Source: Streptomyces gardneri (GTDB lineage: Bacteria; Actinomycetota; Actinomycetes; Streptomycetales; Streptomycetaceae). From it: a DNA stretch of 64,000 bases. The notes under the pieces are model-generated. The model was given only the letters and a program-made list of their open reading frames with translations, ran no database searches and had not been told where the DNA came from. Shown here piece after piece: positions 1-8,383 of this stretch; position 1 is the stretch's first letter; every line of letters begins with the position of its first letter. The position numbers and the translations under genes are program-made. The stretch lies in NCBI RefSeq assembly GCF_006539185.1, contig NZ_BJMN01000042.1, positions 33,568 to 97,567 of the forward strand. The letters run 5' to 3'.

Positions 1-2
1 TC

Positions 3-380
3 GACGGACGGACGCTGCCCGGCGGCGAGGAGGAGTTCGCCACGACGATGGACGCGCTCACCGGGCCCGACGTGGACTGGGAGTACCACCACCGAGAGGT
101 GTCCCTGGAGGCCCCGGTCGACTCGCCGACCTTCGCGAAGCTCCGGGCCGCCGTCGAGCGCTTCGACCCGGACGGACACGTCGTGCCGTTCACCATGTCC
201 GGCGGCACCGACGCCAAGCAGTTCTCGCGGCTCGGCATCACGGGCTACGGCTTCTCGCCGCTCAGACTGCCACCGGGGCTCGACTACGGGGCGCTGTTCC
301 ACGGCGTCGACGAGCGCGTCCCGGTCGACGCCCTGCACTTCGGTGTCCGGGTGCTCGACCACTATCTGAAGTCCGCGTAG
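3..380 (+). CDS. M20-family metallopeptidase, C-terminal part (cut by window edge)
   Basis: The reading frame is open from the first bases of the window, so the true start lies upstream; the ATG at 48 is internal. What remains is about 125 codons. The segment DGRTLPGGEEEF resembles the end of the dimerisation domain of M20 (ArgE/DapE/CPG2-like) zinc peptidases. The tail then has a Gly-Gly-Thr-Asp-Ala metal-site region and a 'HGVDERVPVDAL' segment, typical of the last catalytic-domain stretch where a His and an acidic residue face the active site. Members hydrolyse peptide or amide bonds in the cytoplasm. The exact substrate cannot be told from the fragment. It lies 63 bp upstream of another peptidase gene on the same strand. 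Confidence 0.8.
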   Translation, partial: DGRTLPGGEEEFATTMDALTGPDVDWEYHHREVSLEAPVDSPTFAKLRAAVERFDPDGHVVPFTMSGGTDAKQFSRLGITGYGFSPLRLPPGLDYGALFHGVDERVPVDALHFGVRVLDHYLKSA

Positions 381-443
381 CCCTTCGTGGCTCCACGTAG
401 TTCTCGTGCAGCACCGTGCAGGACCGTGACAGGGGGAGTCGAG

Positions 444-2465
444 ATGGCCGCCACCGAGACGACGCACACGACCACGGCCGCCCACGGCAGCTGGCCGTCG
501 CCCGTCGACGCCGCGCTCGCCGCCGCCCACGACGGCCGCCCCGAGTACATGGGCACCGTCGGCGACGAGCTGTGGTGGACCGCGCCGCGCCCCGCCGAGG
601 GCGGCAGGCGCGCCCTCGTCCGGCGGCGCGCCGACGGCACCGAGGAGAGCCTGCTCCCCGCCCCGTGGAACGTCCGCAGCCGGGTCGTCGAGTACGGCGG
701 GCAGCCCTGGGCCGCGACCGCGCGGCCCACCGGCGGACCTCTCGTGGTCTTCAGCCACTTCCCCGACCAGCGGCTGTACGCGTACGAGCCGGAGGCCGGT
801 GCGGACGCCGGGCCCCGGCCGCTCACCCCCGTCTCCGGCGTCGGCGGCGGAGCGCGCTGGGTGGACCCGGTGATCCACCCTGACCGGGCCGAGGTGTGGG
901 CCGTCCTGGAGGAGTTCACCGGGCCCGCGCCGACCGACGTGCGCCGGGTCCTCGCCGCCGTACCGCTGGACGGCTCGGCCGCCGAGGACCGCGGTGCCGT
1001 GCGCGAACTCTCCGACGGGCGGCACCGGTTCGTCACGGGCCCCCGGCTCTCCCCGGACGGGCGCCGCGCGGCCTGGATCGCCTGGGACCACCCCCGCATG
1101 CCCTGGGACGGCACCGAGGTCCAGCTCGCCGAGGTCGCCCCCGACGGCACCTTCCACGGCGCGAGGACCGTCGCCGGAGGCCCCGCCGAGTCGATCCCCC
1201 AGGTCGCCTGGGACGCGGCCGGACGCCTGCTCTTCGCGAGCGACCGCACCGGCTGGTGGAACCTCTACCGGGCGGAACCCGCCGCGGACGGAGGCCTCCG
1301 CGAACCGGTCCCGCTCCACCCCCGCGACGAGGAGTTCGCCGGACCGCTCTGGAAGATCGGGCTGAACTGGTTCACCCCCCTGGAGAACGGCCTGATCGCC
1401 GTCGTCCACGGCAAGGGCACCACCTCCCTCGGGATACTCGACCCCGACAGCGGCACCCTCGTCGACACCACGGGCCCCTGGACCGAATGGGCCGCCACCC
1501 TCGCCGCGCACGGCACCCGTGTCGTCGGGGTCGCCGCGGGACCGCGCAGCGCCTACGAGCTCGTCGAGCTCGACACCCGCACCGGCCGCACCCGTGTCGT
1601 CGGCGCCGCGCACACGGACGCCGTCGACCCCGCGTACTACCCCGATCCGCTGATCCGCACCTTCACCGGCCCCGGCGGACGCGAGATCCACGCCCAGGTG
1701 TACCCGCCGCACCACCCCGGATTCACCGGCCCCGCCGGCGAACTGCCGCCCTACGTGATCTGGGCCCACGGCGGTCCCACCGGACACGCCCCGCTCGTCC
1801 TCGACCTGGAGATCGCCTACTTCACCTCGCGCGGGATCGGCGTCGCCGAGGTCAACTACGGCGGGTCGACCGGCTACGGCCGGGAGTACCGGGAGCGGCT
1901 GCGCGAGCAGTGGGGCGTCGTCGACGTCGAGGACTGCGCGGCCGTCGCCGTGGCCCTCGCCGCCGAGGGCACCGCCGACCCCGCCCGGCTCGCGGTGCGC
2001 GGCGGCAGCGCGGGCGGCTGGACGACCGCCGCCTCCCTCGTGAGCACCGACGTGTACGCCTGCGGCACCATCATCTATCCCATCCTCGACCTGCGGGGAT
2101 GGGCCACCGACGAGACCCACGACTTCGAGTCCCAGTACCTCCACGGCCTCATCGGCCCGCTCGACGAGGTCCCCGACCGCTACGAGGCACGCTCGCCGAT
2201 CGAGCACGTCGACCGGATCACGACCCCCTTCCTGCTGCTCCAGGGGCTCGACGACGTCATCTGCCCGCCCGCACAGGCCGAGCGCTTCCTCACCCGGATG
2301 GCAGGCCGGGGCGTCCCCCACGCCTATCTGGCCTTCGAGGGCGAGGGGCACGGCTTCCGCAGGGCCGACACGATGACCCGGGCCCTGGAAGCCGAACTCG
2401 CCCTGTACGCCCGGACCTTCGGCATCACCCGATCCGACGTCCCCGACCTGGACCTCCGCTCGTGA
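444..2465 (+). CDS. S9 family prolyl oligopeptidase-type serine peptidase
   Basis: 673-residue cytoplasmic peptidase. The N-terminal two thirds carry repeating beta-strand motifs (PRLSPDGRRAAW, DRTGWWNLYR) typical of the seven-bladed propeller that gates S9 peptidases. The C-terminal third is the alpha/beta-hydrolase domain, with nucleophile Ser522 in GGSAGG, catalytic Asp near 603-604 (GLDDVICPP) and His636 (GEGHGF). It should cleave short peptides, most like acylaminoacyl peptidases or dipeptidyl peptidases. The ATG at 444 is chosen because AGGGGGAG lies just upstream and the following residues look like a normal start; an ATG 57 bp earlier has no such support. The stop overlaps the next gene's GTG, so the two are probably translationally coupled. 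Confidence 0.88.
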   Translation: MAATETTHTTTAAHGSWPSPVDAALAAAHDGRPEYMGTVGDELWWTAPRPAEGGRRALVRRRADGTEESLLPAPWNVRSRVVEYGGQPWAATARPTGGPLVVFSHFPDQRLYAYEPEAGADAGPRPLTPVSGVGGGARWVDPVIHPDRAEVWAVLEEFTGPAPTDVRRVLAAVPLDGSAAEDRGAVRELSDGRHRFVTGPRLSPDGRRAAWIAWDHPRMPWDGTEVQLAEVAPDGTFHGARTVAGGPAESIPQVAWDAAGRLLFASDRTGWWNLYRAEPAADGGLREPVPLHPRDEEFAGPLWKIGLNWFTPLENGLIAVVHGKGTTSLGILDPDSGTLVDTTGPWTEWAATLAAHGTRVVGVAAGPRSAYELVELDTRTGRTRVVGAAHTDAVDPAYYPDPLIRTFTGPGGREIHAQVYPPHHPGFTGPAGELPPYVIWAHGGPTGHAPLVLDLEIAYFTSRGIGVAEVNYGGSTGYGREYRERLREQWGVVDVEDCAAVAVALAAEGTADPARLAVRGGSAGGWTTAASLVSTDVYACGTIIYPILDLRGWATDETHDFESQYLHGLIGPLDEVPDRYEARSPIEHVDRITTPFLLLQGLDDVICPPAQAERFLTRMAGRGVPHAYLAFEGEGHGFRRADTMTRALEAELALYARTFGITRSDVPDLDLRS

Positions 2466-3415
2466 CCCCGAAGAGCCCGCACGCCACCGTCGTACCCCTG
2501 ACCCGGGCCGCGCGCCTGAGGCCCGGCGCGCGGATCGCCGTCGTCGCCCCCAGCGGACCCATACCCGAGGAGCGGCTCAGGGCGGGGCTCGACGTCCTGC
2601 GCGGCTGGGACCTCGACCCGGTGGTCGCCCCGCACGTCCTCGACACCCATTCCACGCTCGGCTACCTCGCGGGCGCGGACCGCGCGAGGGCCCGCGACCT
2701 GACCGAGGCCTGGTGCGACCCCTCCGTCTCCGCCGTGATCTGCGCGCGCGGCGGCTACGGGGTGCAGCGCATGGTCGACCTCGTCGACTGGGCGGCGATC
2801 CGGGCGGCCGGGCCGAAGGCGTTCGTCGGCTACAGCGACGTCACCGCCCTGCACGAGGCGTTCGCCGTCCGGGCGGGGCTCGCCACGCTCCACGGGCCGA
2901 TGGTCGCCGCGGCCACGTTCCTCTCGGACCCGGACACCCAGGAGTCGCTGCGGGCCACCCTCTTCGAGCCGGAGACCGTACGGACGCTCGGCCTGGGGAC
3001 CGCGCGGACCCTGGTCCCGGGCCGCGCCCACGGGGTCACGCTCGGCGGCTGCGTCAGCCTGCTCGCCGCCGACCTCGCCACCCCACACGCCAGACCCTCG
3101 GCACGCGGCGGGCTGCTGCTCCTGGAGGACGTCGGGGAGGAGCCGTACCGCCTCGACCGGATCCTCACCCAGCTGCTGCGGTCCGGCTGGCTGGACGGCG
3201 TCGCGGGCGTCGGCCTGGGCTCGTGGGAGGAGTGCGGCCCGTACGAGGACGTGCGGGCGGTCCTCGTCGACCGGCTGGGCGGTCTCGGCGTCCCCGTGGT
3301 GGAGGAGCTGGGCTTCGGCCACAGCGCTACGGCGCTGACCGTGCCCCTCGGTGTCCCCGGAGTGCTCGACGCGGGGGCCGGCACCCTGACCCTGGACGTA
3401 CCGGCGCTGCGCTGA
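2462..3415 (+). CDS. S66 LD-carboxypeptidase / MccF-like peptidase
   Basis: 317 residues, starting with GTG inside the GTGA overlap with the preceding S9 peptidase. The S66 signatures are visible: PGARIAVVAPSGP at the N-terminus, the ARGGYG segment, nucleophile Ser125 in GYSDVTAL, the conserved LLLEDVGEEPYRLDRIL segment with a catalytic Glu, and a final FGHS histidine. Family members cut the L-D bond of murein tetrapeptides in cell-wall recycling, or inactivate peptide-nucleotide antibiotics (MccF). Without a signal peptide it is expected in the cytoplasm. The overlap with a peptidase gene suggests joint peptide turnover. Whether it is a recycling or a self-immunity enzyme cannot be decided here. 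Confidence 0.88.
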   Translation: MTPKSPHATVVPLTRAARLRPGARIAVVAPSGPIPEERLRAGLDVLRGWDLDPVVAPHVLDTHSTLGYLAGADRARARDLTEAWCDPSVSAVICARGGYGVQRMVDLVDWAAIRAAGPKAFVGYSDVTALHEAFAVRAGLATLHGPMVAAATFLSDPDTQESLRATLFEPETVRTLGLGTARTLVPGRAHGVTLGGCVSLLAADLATPHARPSARGGLLLLEDVGEEPYRLDRILTQLLRSGWLDGVAGVGLGSWEECGPYEDVRAVLVDRLGGLGVPVVEELGFGHSATALTVPLGVPGVLDAGAGTLTLDVPALR

Positions 3416-3447
3416 GCGCCACGACGTCACCCCGGCCGGGACGAGGG

Positions 3448-3477
3448 CAGCGCCCCCGCGAGAACACGGGGGCGCTG
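3448..3477. terminator. Hairpin between convergent genes
   Basis: An 11-bp perfect inverted repeat, CAGCGCCCCCG / CGGGGGCGCTG with an 8-nt loop, sits between the convergent LD-carboxypeptidase and adenosine deaminase genes. There is no T-tract, as is usual in Streptomyces, so it is called a bidirectional terminator from position and stability alone. Confidence 0.65.
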
Positions 3478-3529
3478 GGCATCGGGTGCCGGTACCGCCG
3501 CTGACGCGCGTCGCCGGGATCCGGAGGTC

Positions 3530-4618
3530 CTAGAGCGCGGCGTATCCGGGGCGGACGACCTCGTCGATCAGTCGCTGCCGCTCCGGCAGCGGCAGGAAGG
3601 CGGCGTCCAGGGCGGCGACCGTGAACTCCTCGAACACCTCGGGGCCGTAGCCGAAGGCGTCCACCATGTGCTGGAACTCCTCGCTCATGGTGGTGCCGGA
3701 GACCAGGCGGTTGTCGGTGTTGAGCGTGATCCGGAAGCCGAGGCGGCGCAGCTCGTCGATCGGGTGCGAGGCGTAGTCCTTGGCGGCGCCCGTCTGGAGG
3801 TTCGAGGTCGGGCAGACCTCCAGGGCGATGCGGTTGTCCCGGACGTACGCCGCGAGCGTGCCCAGGGTGCCGTCCTCGGCGATGTCGTCCGTGATCCGCA
3901 CACCGTGGCCGATCCGCTCCGTGCCGCAGACCTGCACGGCCTCGTGGATCGACTCCGCGCCGACGGCCTCGCCCGCGTGGATCGTGAAGTGGCAGTTCTC
4001 CCGCTTCAGGTGCTGGAAGGCGGGGAGGTGGCGGGCCGGCGGGTTGCCGATCTCGCCGCCGGCGATGTCGAAGCCCGCCACGCCGTTCTCCCGGTGGGCG
4101 ACCGTGAGCCGCGCTATCTCCAGGGAGCGGTCCGTGTGCCGCATGCCGGTGAGGAGCGTACGGACGGTGATCCGGCCGCCGGTGCGACGCTCGCCCTCGC
4201 GGAAGCCGTCGTTGACCGCCTCGACGACCTCGTCGAGGGTCAGCCCGCCCTCCAGGTGCTGCTCGGGGGCGTAGCGGATCTCGGCGTAGACGACACCGTC
4301 CGCCGCCAGGTCCTCGGCGCACTCGGCCGCGATGCGGGTCAGCGCCTCGCGGGTCTGCATCACCGCGCAGGTGTGGGCGAAGGTCTCCAGGTACCGCTCC
4401 AGGGAACCGGAGTCGGCGGCGTCCCGGAACCAGACCGCGAGCTCGGCCGGGTCCTCGGTCGGCAGCGCGGTGTAGCCGTGCTCCCGCGCCAGCTCGACGA
4501 TCGTCGCGGGGCGCAGCCCGCCGTCGAGGTGGTCGTGGAGGACGGCCTTGGGGGCCCGGCGGATCCACTCGGAGACGGTGGCGGCGGCAGGCGTGGCAGG
4601 GTTGTCAGACAAGTGCAT
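3530..4618 (-). CDS. add: Adenosine deaminase
   Basis: 362-residue cytosolic zinc enzyme that deaminates adenosine or deoxyadenosine to inosine in purine salvage. All hallmarks are present: the HxH metal pair H28/H30 in HDHLDG, H214 and catalytic E217 in HAGE, H238 in IGHG, CPTSN at 269-273 and D302 in NTDN. Length is normal for the family. The ATG lies 8 nt after a TACACT box (4627-4632) with no ribosome-binding site, so the message is probably leaderless. Codons 2-5 are embedded in the palindrome TTGTCAGACAA, which recurs in the promoter of the neighbouring GntR gene. Repression by that regulator is therefore likely. Confidence 0.95.
   Translation of the reverse strand: MHLSDNPATPAAATVSEWIRRAPKAVLHDHLDGGLRPATIVELAREHGYTALPTEDPAELAVWFRDAADSGSLERYLETFAHTCAVMQTREALTRIAAECAEDLAADGVVYAEIRYAPEQHLEGGLTLDEVVEAVNDGFREGERRTGGRITVRTLLTGMRHTDRSLEIARLTVAHRENGVAGFDIAGGEIGNPPARHLPAFQHLKRENCHFTIHAGEAVGAESIHEAVQVCGTERIGHGVRITDDIAEDGTLGTLAAYVRDNRIALEVCPTSNLQTGAAKDYASHPIDELRRLGFRITLNTDNRLVSGTTMSEEFQHMVDAFGYGPEVFEEFTVAALDAAFLPLPERQRLIDEVVRPGYAAL
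4602..4612. promoter_or_regulatory. Operator palindrome at the start of add
   Basis: TTGTCAGACAA is a perfect 5+1+5 palindrome covering +7 to +17 of the probably leaderless add transcript. The same palindrome lies over the -35 of the adjacent GntR gene at 5653-5663. GntR-family factors bind such short dyads; the link to this particular regulator is inferred. Confidence 0.7.
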
Positions 4619-4770
4619 GGCGGGGAAGTGTACGCCACGGCCGGGGGGTGTGCGGAGACGGCCGCGGAGGGCGGCGTTCGGCGGTGGCTCCGGCGGCGTT
4701 CGGCGATGGGTCCGGCGGCCTTCGGAGGCCGGTCCGACGGCGGGCGGCAGGGGGCCGGGAAGGCTGTCGG

Positions 4771-4815
4771 GCCGTTCGGAGCGGGGCCGTTCGGTGCGGG
4801 ACCGTTCGGAGCGGG
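4771..4815. repeat. Three tandem 15-bp units
   Basis: Three direct copies of a 15-bp unit (GCCGTTCGGAGCGGG with single-base variants) lie in the gap between add and the GntR gene, 23 bp past the GntR stop. Degenerate relatives (GGCGTTCGG, GGCCTTCGG) continue to about 4668. No function is evident. Confidence 0.7.
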
Positions 4816-4838
4816 GCCGGGGCCCGACTGCGTACCGC

Positions 4839-5585
4839 TCAGTGCGACTGGAGCACCGGCAGCGCGGGGGTGCCCGTCGGCAGCATGTGCTTGGCGGCCA
4901 GGACCGGGGTCTCCCCGACCCGTACGACCTGCGTGACCAGGACGGCCGGGGTGTCCGCCGGGCGGCCCAGCTGGTCCCCGCGCCGCCTCCCGAGCAGCGT
5001 CGCCGTGATGCCGCTGTGCGCGCTCAGCGCCGTCTCGCGCGAGGCCCCGAGGAGGACCGAGAGCATCGACGCGGCGGCCGGCTCCGTCGCCCGCAGGGCG
5101 CGGGCGAACTCGGGGTGCACCCGGTCGAGCACCTCGTCCGCCGCCGCCCACTCGTGGCTCAGCGCCGCCGCCGTACCCTCCCCGGTCAGCACGGACTCCC
5201 AGAACCGCAGCTCGGCACGGGCCGGGGCGAGCAGGTGCTGCGTCGTGAAGTCGGTGGGCTCCTCCACCGTCCGCAGAAGCGCCCGCACGCGCAGCGGCGA
5301 CCCCGCGCCGATCAGCTCCTCCAGCGGCTGGATGTGCTCGAAGCCCCGGCGCGGCGGACGGTCGTTGACGGTCCGGCCGACCCCGCGGCGCACGGTAAGG
5401 AGACCGTCCTCCTGGAGCAGCAGGAGTGCCTCGCGGAGGGCGGGCCGGCTCACGCCCAGTTCGGCGGCGAGCTTCGGCTCGGAGGGGAGTGTCGAGCCCG
5501 GCGGGTAGGTGCCGTCGTGGACGGCGTCCGCGATCCGCTCGTACAACGCCACGACCGGTCGACGCCGCTGTCCGCTGACCGCCAC
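4839..5585 (-). CDS. GntR-family transcriptional regulator (HutC/UTRA type)
   Basis: 248-residue DNA-binding protein. Residues about 10-75 form the GntR winged helix (PPGSTLPSEPKLAAELGVSRPALREALLLL, then GLLTVRRGVG). Residues about 90-245 form a UTRA ligand domain with the FWESVLTGEG...ALSHEW stretch. The GTG at 5585 is preceded by GAGGAGG at good spacing; an upstream TTG in the same frame falls inside the operator and is rejected. A promoter (TTGTCA, 16 nt, TACGGT) lies at 5636-5663 with the palindrome over its -35, which implies autorepression. The same palindrome at the start of add points to control of adenosine deaminase, perhaps by a nucleoside-related ligand. Confidence 0.87.
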   Translation of the reverse strand: MAVSGQRRRPVVALYERIADAVHDGTYPPGSTLPSEPKLAAELGVSRPALREALLLLQEDGLLTVRRGVGRTVNDRPPRRGFEHIQPLEELIGAGSPLRVRALLRTVEEPTDFTTQHLLAPARAELRFWESVLTGEGTAAALSHEWAAADEVLDRVHPEFARALRATEPAAASMLSVLLGASRETALSAHSGITATLLGRRRGDQLGRPADTPAVLVTQVVRVGETPVLAAKHMLPTGTPALPVLQSH

Positions 5586-5635
5586 GGTCGCCTCCTCGTG
5601 TGGTTCCCGCCGTGTTCCCGTCGGTGTCCGGGACC

Positions 5636-5663
5636 ACCGTAGTCGGCCCACGTTGTCTGACAA
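5636..5663 (-). promoter_or_regulatory. GntR gene promoter with overlapping operator
   Basis: On the minus strand TTGTCA (-35) and TACGGT (-10) are separated by 16 nt. The palindrome TTGTCTGACAA (5653-5663) covers the -35 and matches the site at the start of add. This arrangement suits autorepression by the GntR protein. Confidence 0.65.
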
Positions 5664-5799
5664 GTCACCCGTACGGCTCCTCCCACCGTCACGGTGAGGC
5701 CCCGCTCACCCCATTCTGGTCCCACGGCTCGCTCCCGCGGCGCGGGCCGAGTGCGACCGACGGGTACGACCGACGGCACGACGGAGGAGAGGGCCGGGC

Positions 5800-6054
5800 A
5801 TGAGTCCCAAGGACACACCGGGGGCGTCCCGCACGGGCGGCACGTCCCGGTTCAGCGGTGCCTTCACCCCGGGCCGGATCGCGATGACGGTGGTCGCGGT
5901 CCTCACCCTGGTCTTCATCTTCGAGAACACCCGGGAGGTCAGGATCCGGATCCTGATCCCCGAGGTGTCCATGCCGCTCTACCTGGCGCTCCTCGCGACC
6001 GCCGTCCTCGGCGCCGCCTGCGGTTACTACGCCGCGGCCCGGAGGCAGAAGTGA
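5800..6054 (+). CDS. LapA-domain (DUF1049) small membrane protein
   Basis: 84 residues. After a polar N-terminus of about 28 residues there are two hydrophobic helices (about 29-42 and 58-76), separated by NTREVRIRILIPEV, the conserved loop of the LapA/YciS family. In Gram-negative bacteria LapA works with LapB on lipopolysaccharide assembly; actinomycete homologues are uncharacterised and probably structural membrane proteins. The ATG follows a GGAGGAGAG site. The stop overlaps the GTG of the next gene, so the two are likely co-translated. Confidence 0.8.
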   Translation: MSPKDTPGASRTGGTSRFSGAFTPGRIAMTVVAVLTLVFIFENTREVRIRILIPEVSMPLYLALLATAVLGAACGYYAAARRQK

Positions 6055-6401
6055 GGCGGGCCGCCGTCGTGGGCGCGACCGCCGTCCTCGCGCTCGCGGC
6101 CGTCGCCGTCTCCTCGGCCGAGGAACCCGCCGTGCCGGGCGACGAGACCGGGACACGATCCATGCCGGACCTGTTGGGCGTACCCCTGTGGCGGGTCTTC
6201 ACCCGGCTCGACCGCCGGACCCGCCTCGACGTCCACGACGCGAGCGGACGGGACCGGCGGGTGCTGTGGCCGCCGAACTGGCGGGTGTGCACGCAGTACC
6301 CGGCGCCCGGCACGGAGCTCGACCGACGGACCGCGGTCACGATCGGGGTCGTACGGAGGGGCGAGACCTGCCCGCCCCGGGTCCGCACCGCCCGCCGCTG
6401 A
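6051..6401 (+). CDS. Secreted or lipid-facing protein with a PASTA-like domain
   Basis: 116 residues starting at the GTG inside a GTGA overlap with the LapA-like gene. Residues 1-22 form a short signal-like helix (RRAAVVGATAVLALAAVAVSSAE). Residues about 37-105 resemble one PASTA module: MPDLLGVPLWRV, then VLWPPNWRVCTQYPAPGTELDRRTAVTIGVVR. PASTA modules bind peptidoglycan fragments or mediate protein contacts. The overlap with a small membrane protein suggests a two-gene envelope unit. Its 3' end overlaps the C-terminal codons of the convergent MFS gene by 65 bp, which is long for a convergent overlap. Confidence 0.6.
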   Translation: MRRAAVVGATAVLALAAVAVSSAEEPAVPGDETGTRSMPDLLGVPLWRVFTRLDRRTRLDVHDASGRDRRVLWPPNWRVCTQYPAPGTELDRRTAVTIGVVRRGETCPPRVRTARR

Positions 6402-7698
6402 CCTCACGACGTGTGCCGCGGCGGGCATCGCGCCTGGTCAGGACGTAGAGCAGGGCTGCCGCCGCCTGTACGAGGGCGATGCCGGCCAGGTACTCGCGCG
6501 CGGTGCCGGCGGTGGCAAGTCCGGCGAGCGCGGAACCCGCGGCGGCGCCGGACATCTTCAGCCCCGCCCCGATGGTGAACACCTGCGTGCGCCGGCGCGT
6601 GGGGGAGTGGTCGGCGCGGAGGCGGAGGGTCACGGTCAGCACGAGACCGTCGAACGCGCCCGCCACGGCGAAGCAGGCCGCCGCGACGGGGACGGAGGGG
6701 GCGCTCGCCGCGGCGGCGAGCCCGAGGGCCGTACCGGCCAGCCCGATGACGGCCAGTCGCTGCGGCGAAACGGTGGGCCTCACCCGGGTGAGGCCGAGTG
6801 TCCCGGCCAGGGCGCCGACCGCGAACGCGGTCATCAGCAGGCCGCCGGCTCCGGCGCTTCCCAGGTGGGTGGCGAGCAGGACGCCGGTCGTGGTCAGCGC
6901 ACCGATTCCGGTGAAGGCGAGGCAGGTGGCAGCGGTGATGGCGCGCAGTTCGCGTTCCCGCCACACCGTCCTCAGGCCGTCGGCCAGGTCGCGGCGAAGC
7001 CGAGTCGGCGCCACCGGCGAGGCTTCGGCTCCGGCGGGGGCTTCGGCGCCGGTGGGGGTTTCGGTAGCGCCTTCGGCTCGGGCCGGCGCTTCGGTGCCGG
7101 CAGGGACTTCGGCGCCCATGTCGGCGCGCAGCGGGAGCAGGGCCGTCAGTGCGCAGGCGCATGCCGCGGCCGCCGACAGGGCGAGCATCGCCGCCGCCGG
7201 TGAGACGGCCGAGGCGAGGAGCCCGGCGGCGCCGGGGCCGCCGACGGCGGCGGCGTTGTAGACCACGGCATCCCAGGAGTAGGCGCGGTCCCGCTCCGCG
7301 CCCGCCGGCAGCAGCCGCGAGATCAGGCTGGAGAGCCCGCCGGAGACGATCGGCCCGCAACAGCCTCCGGCCGCCGCGACGACGAGGACCAGGGGGAGGG
7401 GGAGGCGTCCCACGCTGAACGCCACCGCGGAGATCGCCAGGGCGAAGCCGCCGAGCGCGCCGCAGTGGAAGAGCCGGGGCCGACGTGCGCGTTCGGCCAA
7501 GGCGCCGGCCAGAGGGGCCGCGAGGACATGGGGGGCCATCCAGGCCGTCAGGACGAACGCCCCGTGCGCGGCGCTCCCCGTTCGGGCCACGGCCAGCATG
7601 ACCACGGCGACGGCCGTGCCCTCGTCGGCCAGCCGCGCGAAGAACGCGGTGACCAGGTAGCGGGGCACTCCCGCTCGTTCACTCGTCGGTTCCGACAT
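6337..7698 (-). CDS. MFS transporter
   Basis: 453-residue major facilitator with about 12 hydrophobic helices and a cytoplasmic loop around residue 200 rich in PTGAEAPAGAEA repeats. N-terminal FFARLADEGTAVAVVMLA is typical of drug-efflux MFS proteins. The ATG at 7698 follows GGGGGCGGG; another ATG 24 bp upstream is possible. It is divergent from the CGNR zinc-finger gene at 7795. The 11-bp inverted repeat between them suggests that protein controls it. The last 22 or so codons (VSGGRCGPGAGR...) overlap the convergent PASTA-like gene and look like a run-on tail. Confidence 0.83.
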   Translation of the reverse strand: MSEPTSERAGVPRYLVTAFFARLADEGTAVAVVMLAVARTGSAAHGAFVLTAWMAPHVLAAPLAGALAERARRPRLFHCGALGGFALAISAVAFSVGRLPLPLVLVVAAAGGCCGPIVSGGLSSLISRLLPAGAERDRAYSWDAVVYNAAAVGGPGAAGLLASAVSPAAAMLALSAAAACACALTALLPLRADMGAEVPAGTEAPARAEGATETPTGAEAPAGAEASPVAPTRLRRDLADGLRTVWRERELRAITAATCLAFTGIGALTTTGVLLATHLGSAGAGGLLMTAFAVGALAGTLGLTRVRPTVSPQRLAVIGLAGTALGLAAAASAPSVPVAAACFAVAGAFDGLVLTVTLRLRADHSPTRRRTQVFTIGAGLKMSGAAAGSALAGLATAGTAREYLAGIALVQAAAALLYVLTRRDARRGTRREVSGGRCGPGAGRSRPSVRPRS

Positions 7699-7730
7699 CC
7701 CGCCCCCATGTGACAGCGCCATGCAGCAAG

Positions 7731-7768
7731 GCCTTGTAACGCCTTATGATGGAAAGACGTTACAAGGC
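7731..7768. promoter_or_regulatory. Perfect 11-bp inverted repeat in the MFS/CGNR divergent promoter
   Basis: GCCTTGTAACG at 7731-7741 and CGTTACAAGGC at 7758-7768 are exact reverse complements with a 16-nt spacer. The site lies between two divergent starts (7698 minus, 7795 plus) in an unusually AT-rich patch. It is a strong candidate operator for the CGNR regulator. Confidence 0.65.
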
Positions 7769-7794
7769 GGAGTCGTGGATCAGGGAGTGCAGAC

Positions 7795-8334
7795 GTGAAA
7801 ACCCAGGGTTTCCAGGCCGGCCGGCGCCTCATCGACCTCGCGAACGCCGTACGAACCCACCCCGACCTGCCCCGCGACGTGGCGGTGCCGCTCCTGGCGA
7901 GCCACGGCGAGAGCCCGCAGGACCTGACCGAAGCGGCGCTCTCCGACGCGGACCTGCGGAAACTGAGGGACGCCGCCCTGAAGATGACCGGCATCCTCAC
8001 CGAGACCGACACCGACCGCGCGGCCGCCCTCCTCAACGAGACCCTGGCCGACCACGCCGCCGCCCCCCGGCTGTCCCGGCACGACGGCCACCCCTGGCAC
8101 CTGCACGTCGACCGCCACGACGCAGGATGGGCCGACTGGTTCCTGGCCTCCAGTGCCCTGGCCCTCGCGCAGATCCTCACCGAGCACGGCCGCGCCACCT
8201 GGGGCGAGTGCGCGGCCCCCGGCTGTCGCAACCTCTACCTCGGCACCGGCCCCGGCAGCCCGCGCCGCTACTGCTCCACCACCTGCGCGTCACGCGCCCG
8301 GGTCGCCGAACACCGCCGCCGCAAGCAGCCCTGA
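7795..8334 (+). CDS. CGNR zinc-finger transcriptional regulator (ABATE domain)
   Basis: 179 residues starting with GTG after a GGGAG site. The C-terminal 45 residues are a CGNR-type zinc finger: WGECAAPGCRNLYLG, then RRYCSTTCASRARVAEHRRR, with four cysteines as C-x4-C and C-x3-C pairs. The N-terminal part (about 1-130) matches the ABATE stress-sensing region usually attached to this finger. Family members are predicted DNA-binding regulators. It is divergent from the MFS gene with a perfect inverted repeat between the starts, so local control of efflux is the simplest reading. Confidence 0.85.
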   Translation: MKTQGFQAGRRLIDLANAVRTHPDLPRDVAVPLLASHGESPQDLTEAALSDADLRKLRDAALKMTGILTETDTDRAAALLNETLADHAAAPRLSRHDGHPWHLHVDRHDAGWADWFLASSALALAQILTEHGRATWGECAAPGCRNLYLGTGPGSPRRYCSTTCASRARVAEHRRRKQP

Positions 8335-8383
8335 CTCCGCCGAACGGACCGGATCTGACTCGTATTCGGGAAATCCTCTTGCG

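Noticed and set aside
896..2461. Long Arg/Pro-rich open frame on the plus strand continuous with the LD-carboxypeptidase
   Set aside because: Its composition is a shadow of the S9 peptidase read in another frame. Only the part from the GTG at 2462 has protein-like sequence.
4839..5663. TTG at 5663 as start of the GntR gene
   Set aside because: It falls inside the operator palindrome, whereas GTG at 5585 has a GAGGAGG site.
7743..7780. TATGAT at 7745-7750 as a -10 for the CGNR gene
   Set aside because: No -35 is at proper distance. The patch is better explained by the inverted repeat.
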